Shown here: positions 1 to 8,900 of the stretch, piece by piece
How positions within the stretch are numbered: position 1 is the stretch's first letter
How the letters are laid out: every line of letters starts with the position of its first letter
Source of the DNA: Cyathus striatus
Lineage: Eukaryota > Basidiomycota > Agaricomycetes > Agaricales > Nidulariaceae
Assembly (NCBI GenBank): GCA_025738555.1
Contig: JAOVFP010000024.1
Location: 620,001-684,000 of the forward strand
Direction: 5' to 3'
DNA: 64,000 nucleotides
Notes under the pieces: model-generated
What the model was told of the DNA's origin: nothing
What the model saw: only the letters and a program-made list of their open reading frames with translations
Databases searched by the model: none
Translations under genes and position numbers: made by a program

Positions 1-12
1 AATAAAACGTAC

Positions 13-153
13 TTCAGTGCGGGCGTGAGTGACGCGAACATCGCAACCAGAGTAACCCTCCTCGGCCAACTCGCGGGTGAAAAATTCATTGAGCTCAGCA
101 CGAAAGACACCGTCTGCTACAAACTTTCTCTTTTTGCTGATCTGGGAGGCCAT
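13..153 (-). CDS. RPS3: 40S ribosomal protein S3 (uS3), first exon, cut by window edge
   Basis: The exon begins with ATG at 153 and encodes [17 protein letters not shown], followed by [17 protein letters not shown]. This is the conserved N-terminus of eukaryotic uS3. The exon ends at a GTACGT donor starting at position 12, so the rest of the gene lies to the left of the window. uS3 is part of the 40S head at the mRNA entry channel and has a KH domain, which is not in view here. Identification rests on 47 residues, but they are very distinctive. The upstream spacer serves as its promoter. Confidence 0.93.
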
Positions 154-1078
154 TCTGAGGGTTTCTGGTGCTGAAGACGGATGCGATGTTAGCAATGACG
201 ACGGCGGAGGACTAAAAGACAGACCTTGCGCTTACTAGATGTAGACGCCGATGCCGAGACTGTCTGTATAACTGGCTTGCAGTGGCTTGATCAGCTACAC
301 AGTACTTCGCTATTTGCCGAATCACGTGACTACATACTATATCAAGGTGTTTCGGCCTTTTTATCTCCTTCGTTAATTCTTTTCACAATCGGTACACAGT
401 GAGTTTCTTCATATTTTTATTTTTTTATTTTTTATTTTTCGATGACGAGTGTTGTATTTTTCAACCTATTGGCACCTCTTAGTCGACTTGATGCGAGTTT
501 TAAAAACTCGTCTCACTGACATCAATGACTTCCTGAGATTATTTTCTTTCTTTACTTTTCGGATTGTTGTTACATATATCTTACTAATTTTCATTTCCTT
601 TGCAGATTTCGGTTATATTTCATTTTTCTTGATCTCAAATACAAATATGTTATAGATTACATAAATTTAATACAGACAATTCATCACGGTTTTGTTCTCC
701 AGACGTCTAAGTAAGATTATTGAGACAGGATGCGAACTCTGCGCAGAAAAGGCTTTGCCAAGCCTGAAAGTCTAACTCATTCCGTTCCATCTGCATCATT
801 AACAGCGGGATTGCTTTGAACCTGTGTGGACATGGTACTTGACCACTTCCACCGCAGCTGGACAGCTTTACAATGCCTTGATCGTCTGGAGCAACCAAGG
901 CTCCTTGAGCGTCGACTAGCTAAAGCTTGGAGGCCCACTGGAAAATGATTAGTTTGCTTGACTATAATACAGGAACCGGCAATACAATGGCGAAGGGACC
1001 AAGAAGTTGATATTTATTACGAGCAACATCACCACAACTACGCAGGGTTGTTCACCAACAGATGCACGTGTAGTTACT
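154..1078. other. Intergenic: RPS3 promoter and thiolase 3' flank
   Basis: Both neighbouring genes read leftwards, so this stretch holds the thiolase 3' untranslated region on the right and the RPS3 promoter on the left. It includes an A/T-rich block around 400-660. A 63-codon minus-strand open stretch (707-898), preceded by a splice-acceptor-like TTTTCCAG near 940, shows no similarity I recognise. I do not call a gene here. Confidence 0.5.
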
Positions 1079-2815
1079 TCAGGCCTCATTAACGAAAATA
1101 CCAGCAGCTCCCATTCCGCTTCCTACACACATACTCGTGCAAAGAATTCTTTCTTGCCTCCGCTTCAGTTCTGCCAGTCCTGTAACGACTTGTCGAACAC
1201 CAGCTAATTTTTATAGTTAGCTGTGAACAAGCAGTATGACTGAAAATGACGCACTCATTGCAAGTGGATGTGAAATGGCTATGGCACCTCCACTATCCCA
1301 TTCCAGTGATAAGAGAAATAATGGCCTTGTTGCGAGAAGGACTTACTTTGGATTGATTTTTTCAATTGGAACTCCGAGTTGTTCAACACAGTAGGCAAAT
1401 TGTGAAGCAAAAGCCTCATTCATCTAAAAACAATTAGTTCCATGCTAGAATCCTAAACAATGCAGCAAACCTCGTAAACATCTACCTCCTCCTTGGACAG
1501 GCCAACCTGATCTAATACTTTGGGTACTGCATATATAGGAGAAATACCCATATATCTCGGTTCAACTCCTACATCGGTCTAGTCAACATGCATCACAGGA
1601 ATGGTTAGAAGGTATCATAATCATACCAACGACTGCGCCAGCGACCCACTTCCCTACAATATCCATTCCCTCTTTTTCTGCTCGTTCGCGCGTAGTCATG
1701 ATGCACAACCCAGCGCCATCGCCAACACCACTAGCATTCCCAGGGGTAGTTGAAGCTTCGCCCCACTTGGGAAAAGCAGGTTTTAGTGCAGCTAAATTTT
1801 CTAAAGTCACGCCGCGGCGAATGGTATCGTCTATTGATACTATAGAGCCTCGTATTTCCACCGGGATGATCTCATCTGAAAATATACCAGCTTGCACAGC
1901 CTGCAAATTGTTGAAAAGTGCGGAGCAGGCACAAAGCAAGTGATACAAACCTTGTCTGCTCTACTGTGGGATATGAACGCGAACTCGTCTTGCTTTTGCC
2001 GCGAAACCTTGTATGTCTGAGCTACCATCTCCGAAGTCCATCCCATTGGCTGTCATAACCGTCAAAGCCATGGTTTCAATTACAATGATCAAAATGTACA
2101 CACCTGCATGCAGTCATGTGCATGAGGATGCTGCGCTACCTTTTCAACTACTTCAGGCGTCGGTCGTGGACTGTATAGCAAGGATCGTCAGGAACTTAAA
2201 AAGGTCGAAGAAGAACGAAAACTACTTTAGACTCATGCTCTCCACGCCGACGGCTAAGCCCAACGAAATCTCGCCAGCTTGAATCGCGTGGGCTATATTA
2301 CGGATAGCCATTAAGCCAGAAGAGCATAGACGATTTACGACAGATATAGGAACATCATAAGGGATCCCTGCTGCAATGGCAGCAGCTCGGGAAACATATA
2401 ATGGCGAGGGAGGATGGCAAGTTGCTGTTGGCAATGTAAGACACGGTGATCGCACGAGCTTACAACGATCGCTCCATACCTACGCAGATGTCCTCAATGG
2501 CCGCAGGATTGAGCCCAGTTTTCTCGAGCGTGGCCTACACAATATAGATCGATATATTAAATCATCGACACGGTACTTGATGTGCACGAAATTCACCTTA
2601 AATAAAGCAAGTAACAACTCATCGACAGGAGTATCCTTGAACTGACCCCTCTTTGCTTTTCCGATTGCGGTTCTCTTGGCGAAGGTGATTACGACGTCGT
2701 GTGGGTTCTTCTCCAGAATGGCGGAAAGACCCCTAGGTCTTGCGCTGGTGGTTGCGGCACGAGTGAGAGACGGAAGGACGGAGGAAGTGGTTCGCAACGA
2801 GCGCGTGAGCAGCAT
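1079..2815 (-). CDS. 3-ketoacyl-CoA thiolase (acetyl-CoA C-acyltransferase)
   Basis: This is a thiolase of the ACAA1/FOX3 type, performing the last, thiolytic step of fatty-acid beta-oxidation. It has many short introns. Visible landmarks in order are KRTAIGKAKRGQFKDTPVDE near the start, the nucleophile Cys in VVNRLCSSGLMAI, GVESMSL, MGWTSEMVAQTYKVSRQKQDEFA, NASGVGDGAG, NEAFASQFAYC, and the C-terminal base Cys in SMCVGSGMGAAG. The N-terminus (MLLTRSLRTTSS...) is Arg/Ser-rich and looks like a mitochondrial presequence. There is no obvious PTS2 and no PTS1 (the end is FVNEA). The thiolase signature reads SHPLAMTG instead of the usual GHPLG-x-TG, given the splice I favour. The mitochondrial location is inferred from the presequence alone. 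Confidence 0.88.
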
Positions 2816-3221
2816 GGAGACAGCGGGGGAACGTGAAAGCGGGATAGATTGGACTGGGACTCATCTGGCATGTTTAAGTAGTACTTATGCGGCATTCACA
2901 CAGGAAGCTATGGATCCTGTGATGCCACCCGTGAGCGTGTTCCCATCCACCAACAATAATCTTTCCACGCATATTAAGCGCCGAACCCGTACTTAACTAT
3001 TTACCAAGCTGCTACAGCCCACGAGGAAAACATATATTAATTCAGGTCCCAGTACTATACATAATATGTTTGCACGTCCAGCGGACTCCTTATTGTAGAC
3101 AAGACAAATAACCTGCGTAGTCCATTTTAGTGTGCATCCTGCAACGTTACATTCTAGGTCAGGGTTCCGCGGCGGTCGCATGTCACGGCGAGTACGAACC
3201 GCTAACAACTCATGCGGGTGA
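2816..3221. other. Intergenic: thiolase promoter and bL32m 3' flank
   Basis: This is about 400 bases between two leftward genes. It must contain the thiolase promoter and the end of the bL32m transcript. I see no further coding sequence or repeat. Confidence 0.5.
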
Positions 3222-3690
3222 TTAGGACAGGTCAGGCATATCAGCTTCGCCTTTTTGTTTTGCTTTCCATGCCCTGTGGACAAAGCTATAGCAGTTGGAG
3301 CATAGGTGGTGCGCGAGTTTGGGTGAGCCACACCCTGGGCAATTGACGATGTCTAAGGAAGACAAGTAGTAAGATACAGAAAAGTTGACGGAATGAAATA
3401 CACATACTTTGCTTGTCGTTCAGGCCCTTGTTGGCGGCGCGCATCCGCTTTCGCGAATGAGATGTTTTGGACTTTGGAACGGCGAGCAGGAAGGGTGGAA
3501 AGAGATCCAAAAGAGATTGAAGAGAGGGAAGTGACCACTGGGCTGGGGCAGACGGAGAGAGAGAGAGAGAGGAGGAAGGGATGGAACCGGGGAAAAGAGT
3601 GGAAAGCGAGGGCGCACGGAAGACGGGGAAAAGTGACGAGCGTGTCTGCGAGAGGACGAGGGCAGCCATGATCAAGACGGCGACGGACAA
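3222..3690 (-). CDS. MRPL32: Mitochondrial large-subunit ribosomal protein bL32m
   Basis: The gene has two exons. The first encodes a Ser/Pro/Leu-rich presequence followed by the mature start VPKSKTSHSRKRMRAANKGL. The second reads DIVNCPGCGSPKLAHHLCSNCYS and ends ADMPDLS. The CPxC...CxxC zinc-knuckle cysteines and the KSK-SHSRKRMR motif are diagnostic of bL32, and the long presequence marks the mitochondrial form. In the family the presequence is removed by the m-AAA protease, which couples maturation to assembly. The intron is about 55 bases and begins GTATGT. The start could be 3690 (MSVAVLIMAALVL) or the internal Met at 3669 (MAALVLSQ). Both leave the mature protein unchanged. Confidence 0.9.
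3555..3571. repeat. (GA)n microsatellite inside bL32m presequence
   Basis: A run of about eight GA units on the plus strand. On the coding (minus) strand it reads as CT repeats giving alternating Leu and Ser in the presequence. Length changes here would be tolerated only in multiples of three. Confidence 0.8.
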
Positions 3691-3810
3691 GTTATAAGTA
3701 TTACTGTAAACTTACAGTGATTTACGGATATTTCTTATTTAAATAAATTTTGCACTCCGCCGCTTCATCCGAACTAAGTACTCGAACCCATCCCGTCCTC
3801 ACTCTCCACC

Positions 3811-4252
3811 ATGTTCCGCCTCACCCGTCCTCTCTCCCAAGCAATCAAGCACACCACCGGCATCACTGGCCTCGGCGTCCACGCCAATCCTGTCCCGGAA
3901 CTCATCAAGACCTACGAGGCGACTCTCACACAACTCTCCGAGATCCCTCAAACATCCGTCTACCGCCAGGGCGTAGAGGCTCTTACGCGTCACAAACTCA
4001 ATATCGTCAATGCTGCCAGCGGAGACATTGCCTCCATAGAGAAGGAGCTCAACGAGGGCCATATCGAGGAGTCGCTAGACATTGCCTCGGATGAACTCAA
4101 GCTTGCGGCCAAGATGGTCGAGTGGAAGGCGTGAGTACCCTGTAGCAGTATACAACGTCTTTAACTGAGCATGGTTCACATCCGCCAATAGATGGGAGCC
4201 CTTGGAAGAAAAGCCGGAGCGTGGCCAGTGGGAGTATGTCGGCACATCATAA
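3811..4252 (+). CDS. NADH:ubiquinone oxidoreductase subunit NDUFA5 (B13)
   Basis: This is an accessory subunit of the peripheral arm of mitochondrial complex I. Exon 1 opens MFRLTRPLSQAIKHTTGITG and contains the family hallmark TGLGVHANPVPELIKTYEATL. The protein then runs through IVNAASGDIASIEKELNEGHIEE. A short intron (GTGAGT donor near 4131, acceptor near 4191) leads to WEPLEEKPERGQWEYVGTS and a TAA stop. WEPL near the C-terminus is also typical of the family. The predicted length is about 129 residues, the usual size. The start is the first ATG in frame. Only about 120 bases separate it from the divergent bL32m gene, so the two mitochondrial genes probably share a promoter region. Confidence 0.92.
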
Positions 4253-4418
4253 CGCAACGGTTACAGTGCTTGGGGAGTGTATGTAAAGACATGCGCAATG
4301 AGAGACATTTGTTACTTTTCTGTAAACCTGAATCTCTTCTATGTACTTACTTGTATGCCCAAAATGAGTTGGCAAGTTAGATTATGCCCGTACTTGTCCG
4401 ACATGAAGTGCATGATTC

Positions 4419-4424
4419 AAAAAA
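4419..4424 (-). terminator. Pol III terminator of tRNA-Ser
   Basis: Six A residues on the plus strand give T6 on the minus strand, starting about five bases after the tRNA discriminator. This is the usual RNA polymerase III stop signal. Confidence 0.8.
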
Positions 4425-4428
4425 CTTT

Positions 4429-4533
4429 CGCTGGGAACAGGGTTCGAACCTGCGCGGGAAATCCCAAGTGATAATGGGTAGTATCACAACTACAGATTCA
4501 AATCACTCGCCTTAACCACTCGGCCATCCCAGC
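4429..4533 (-). tRNA. tRNA-Ser(UGA) with a 24-base intron
   Basis: The acceptor arms GCTGGGA and TCCCAGC pair perfectly and are followed by discriminator G73, as expected for serine tRNAs. The D arm reads GCC-GAGTGGTTAA-GGC (A box), and the T arm contains GGTTCGAACC (B box). The anticodon stem AGTGA/TCACT closes a TT-TGA-A-[intron]-A loop. This gives anticodon UGA with an intron one base 3' of the anticodon, the standard site for nuclear tRNA introns. A long variable arm (GGG-ATTT-CCC) confirms a class II tRNA. The mature length is about 81 bases. It reads codon UCA, with wobble to other UCN codons. Confidence 0.93.
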
Positions 4534-4942
4534 TTAATGAAAGACATGATCAGGTATATATACCTGCCGATAAGACATACTTGCTCCTTTGCAATAATGT
4601 TCTGGCTTTTCATTCCACTTCTGATTCGTCATCAGACAAAACATGTCATTTACTTATTCCCTGCCAGTATGACACTAAATCTGAAGCTAATGAAACGACA
4701 ACCAGCCGTCTTTCTCTCAGTTAATAGACAATGTCAGTGAAGAATTGATTATGTAATTAAAATAATTACAAATTTAAATCCGCGCGCTAACCACTCCCCT
4801 GTTCAATTCCAGCTACGGAGATTTTGCAGTGTTGTGCCTAGAGATAGTGACTACTCTGCATTTCGAATCTCTTTCTCTCGTTATCACCCTCTCTTCCGCT
4901 CTTTCAATCACTCTATTTCATCTACCCATCCATTTATGATCC
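4534..4942. other. Intergenic: tRNA 5' flank and LSM1 promoter
   Basis: This is A/T-rich spacer upstream of both the leftward tRNA and the rightward LSM1. It contains a C/T-rich stretch (about 4855-4930) just before the LSM1 ATG, as is common in fungal leaders. I see no other gene. Confidence 0.5.
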
Positions 4943-5550
4943 ATGGACTCCTTAATTCCATTTACGACGTCCGGCTCGCTGGTGGATTGTGTGGACAGTA
5001 CGTCTACCTCAACAAGTACCATTCCTGCCTTGCACCTTAAGCTGTAACATGTTCCTTCTCGCCCTCTTCAACTTGTCGTAGGAAAGATGCTTGTGATCTT
5101 ACGAGACGGTAGAAAGTTGCATGGCGTATTGCGTTCTTATGACCAGTTTGGTACGGTGCATCATGCCTTACTCTTCACTCTTGATCTTTTCCGCTGAACC
5201 CTCCATCTCCTTCCAGCCAACCTTGTACTTGAAGACACCGTCGAGAGAATATATCACGGCAATGCCTATGCAGAAAATTGGCACGGCCTCTTCCTTATTC
5301 GAGGAGAAAACGTTGTCCTCCTAGGCGAAATCGTATGCACCCGTCTGCTGATCTCATTTGCCACTCACCATTGCGACAGGACCTTGATCGCGAAGACGAC
5401 ATTCCGCTCAAGCAGGTCGACTACAACGTACTTGAACCATATCATAAAAAAGATGCGGAGCTCAAGAAACACCGAGAAGAGACCAAGTCCCAGATCCTTT
5501 ACGAACGAAGAGGCTTCTGCAAAGAAGGTGGCGAGGGCGACGGCTATTGA
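4943..5550 (+). CDS. LSM1: U6 snRNA-associated Sm-like protein LSm1
   Basis: LSm1 is the subunit that distinguishes the cytoplasmic Lsm1-7 ring. The ring binds oligoadenylated mRNA 3' ends and promotes decapping in P-bodies. Exons read [18 protein letters not shown], then [23 protein letters not shown] (Sm1 motif), then [15 protein letters not shown], then [15 protein letters not shown] (Sm2 motif, RGENV). The last exon is [18 protein letters not shown] followed by a charged C-terminal extension. That extension (about 50 residues ending GGEGDGY) is characteristic of Lsm1 rather than other Lsm proteins. The three introns are about 50-70 bases, with donors GTACGT and GTACGG visible. The ATG at 4943 is the first that keeps the Sm fold. 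Confidence 0.9.
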
Positions 5551-5922
5551 CCTGCTTTGCTTAGCGTCTGGGAAGACTCAGCGAATTACCTGCTTTATAT
5601 TTTCTACCACAGGTCCACTTATATAATGCTCCGTATTAAAGGGACATTTGTACGATTTACAATTGCGCATGTATTCATGCTACTATTCCAAGAATTCATT
5701 AACAATAATAGTTGGTAAAAAGATCTTTAGCTACACAATCAGTATGTGAAAATGTGAAAATACACATGGAAGAACGAAAACAAGTTATGGAGAGCTCGAA
5801 CAATTATTAAGCCAAGCTGTTAAAGCCCAACAGAAAAGCAAGAAAATAAGGGAATGTCCGAAAAAAAAAATTAGAAAGAAAGAAAGGAAGAAAGAACGAG
5901 GAAAAATAGAAATACATGTCTA
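5551..5922. other. Convergent 3' flanks of LSM1 and the Spp1-like gene
   Basis: A/T-rich spacer between two genes that point towards each other. It contains an A-rich purine tract (about 5860-5905). It probably holds only the two 3' untranslated regions and polyadenylation sites. Confidence 0.5.
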
Positions 5923-8900
5923 TCAAGATGCCGGGGCCTTTCTCTTCTTCCCTTTCTTCACACCATCTCCCAACTTCACTTTAGAGTGTCCATTCGATAG
6001 TTTTGTATTAGCAGGCTTTAAAGGTGACTGAGGAGACGCTTCATTCGTGTTTCGTCCATGAGGGTCCACGATGTCTTCTATGTGTTTCCGTATCTCTCGT
6101 TCTCGGGTCGTAAGCTTCATCAGAGCTTCTTCCTTTTTCTCCTTTTCCTTGCACACATCTTTATATCTCGTCAGTTGCCATCTGAAACATAGTCAGTGAT
6201 ATTTCAATACTTCGCGAAAGGAAATCCTCGCACCCAACATGACGGCCACACGAGACATTTCCAGGGCACCACCATTCGCCTTGATTCTCGACTGCACCAT
6301 CGATCTGCATGTCTCCATTTTCTTCCTTCACCCCGTCCAATTTGATCTCTTCGTAACTCTCCAATACACCAGCACCATAGTCTGCCAACTCCTCGTCGCT
6401 GAAGCAAAGCCTATGATCCCAACCGCATAGGCCAAGTTGCTGCGCCCTTTCACTTGCCAATTCAAGAAGTTTCTCCCTCCAAATCACAATTTCCATTCCT
6501 TTCTTGAGTTCTTCGCGTCGTTTCACTATTTGCTCCAACGACCCCTTCAAACGGTCAGTTTCTCTGGCAACTTTGCTCCGCTTGCTTGATAAAGGTTTCA
6601 CGTCGCCATCCCTGGGCACGTCAACATCCATCTTGATGTGGCCGTTGAGTGCATTTTCGGCGCACACCACGACACCCTCGCGTTTCTCTGCATTTTTTAC
6701 ACTCTCCCACAACTTATCCTTCTTCCCTCCCTTCTTGGCGTATGCTTCGATGCGCGACTCCATGTACTTGACGCCGCATTCGTCCGAACAGTATTTGGAA
6801 AAAGCACCACGAGCAGGCTTATGACAGGCCTTGGGAGACGAAGGATCGGGTTGTTTAAGTCCGTAAAGACAGCGAGGCTTATAGGTAGTCTTGAGGGATA
6901 AGTGAGGGTTTTCTGACCACACCATAAGCATAAAATCAAGATGTAGTAGTTGCAGGGCACATACTGTCAATGCAGGGTGGACATATGAATTGATCGATGA
7001 GGTCTACTTCGAGCTCGGGGAGATTGACACATTGTGTATGGTACCATTCGTCACACCTGGCGAAGTATTAGTAGATTGAAAGAATATCATTATTGCACTC
7101 ACCGATCGCAAGCAATCATAAACTTGTCTTCGTCGTACTTGGTTTTACAGACGCAGTACAGCTTGTCGTCATCATTGGCAGCATCAGAATCATCCTCGTC
7201 CTGCTTGTCTGCCTGGGCATCGCCCTCCGGCCCAACCGAACCTCCCGGCATCACAGAAGCCGATCGTGAGCGGGAAGCAGATGTATTCTTCTTACCACCA
7301 GGACCAGAACCAGATTTACTTGTTTTCATAGGCAAAGCTGCCGGAGAGAGACCTCTGTTGTTTTCTTTGCCTTTGGAGGAGCCTTTGAACGTGCTTTGGG
7401 ACCCTTGTCTCCCGTAGTTATCTTAGCTTTAGCAGGTGCCTATTCATGAAAACGTTTACTTCGACCCCGAAAAAAACAGAAATAATACATACCTTGGACG
7501 CTGTAACCTCTTTCTTTTTCTTTGCCGGAATAGCAGACGATGACACACTTCCAGCGCGCTCTCCCTTCTTCCCAGTGTCTTCCTTCTCTTTTTCCTTGGC
7601 ACGAGGTACGCCGGGTGTTGTGGCTGGAGGAGGCATAGAGCCGCGATCCGAAGCAGGACGTGCCGAAGATGGCCGTGGGATGACAGGTGATGTAATCGTT
7701 GAAGGCGTCGGGGCTGACAATGAGGATACAGCGGGAGGAGATGCTTGACGTTCTACATCGGTATTCATGCGAAGCGGGGTTGGTTTAGCGGGATGTGAAG
7801 GAGGTACAGATGTGGATGATCCAGAAACTGCGCGTCGAGGAGGCGGGGGTGGACGATCTCCAACAAGACTGAGAAGTTCATCTTCAACATCGACCTCCAT
7901 GCGAACATCTTCCTCTTCCTCTTCCTCCTCTTCCTGTCGCTTTCCAGCATTGTCCTCACCGCCATTAAGAGTCTCAGCGACAAGCTCGTCCAAATCCATA
8001 TCAACGTCAAGCGGTTCTTGCTTGTTGACGATGGTCGTTTTGGGTATGATTTCTGCCTCAGTTTCGGCGACGAGCTCTTCCAGCTCCTCGATGGCGGCTT
8101 CCGCTGGCGGAGTCGCGGTACGCGGTGGAGATGGTGAGCGCTTCTTCGGCTCTGGAGAAGGACTTTGATGCTCGGCTAAGGTTGAGATGGAAGGCCGAGA
8201 AGGGGAAGCGGCTACGATGGGACTGATTGAGGGAGACGGAGAATGAGGTGGTTCGGGGCGGGGAGAGGGCTCAGGCGATGGTTCGCGAGCATAATGTTCA
8301 AGGAGCCAATCGTGGGCATCTTCAGCCTTTTGTTGCTCCTTTGGTGCAGGACGAGGGCGAGGGTGATCCTTGACTTCTTTTGGTGGATGACTTTTGTCCT
8401 TGCTCTTCTTCGGAATGCTGTCTACCACCGGAGGTTGTGGTGGAGGGGGAGGTGGTCGGACCTCTCGAGGTGGGGCTTTGAGAGCAACGGGCTCCTCCTT
8501 GACTTTCTTTACGGGTTCGGGTAGTCGAGGTTCACCTTCTGGGATGACGATCTGAGTGGGTGCAGAGTATTCCTTGGGCGGCGGCGGCGGCGGGGGTGGA
8601 ATAGAAACTGTTACAGGTTCCTTTTTCTCAATTACCATCATGGACACAGTCGAATCGTCTGTTTTGCGGGCGGCAATGGCCCTACCCGCGAGCGACCCCG
8701 GCGGCGATCGACGACCAAGGGGACTCACAACCCGGAGCGAAGGGCGATCGTGGGATGACTGCAAATTGGCACTGGCAATGGATCGCTCCTTGTCCGTACT
8801 AGATACGAGATCGGAGACCGCCATGGCTCTGCGGCCCGTACCCGAACCAGGACGACGAGGTCCAGCTGACGAAGCTGAAACAGGTGTATGATGAAAAATG

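Noticed and set aside
449..655. 68-codon A/T-rich plus-strand frame
   Set aside because: Hydrophobic, Phe-rich composition is expected from T-rich promoter DNA. No splice extension or similarity is seen.
707..960. Open stretch with a splice-acceptor-like site downstream of thiolase
   Set aside because: Interesting wording (APDDQGIVKLSSCGGSG) but there is an in-frame stop near the acceptor and no start. Without transcript data it cannot be separated from 3' flank.
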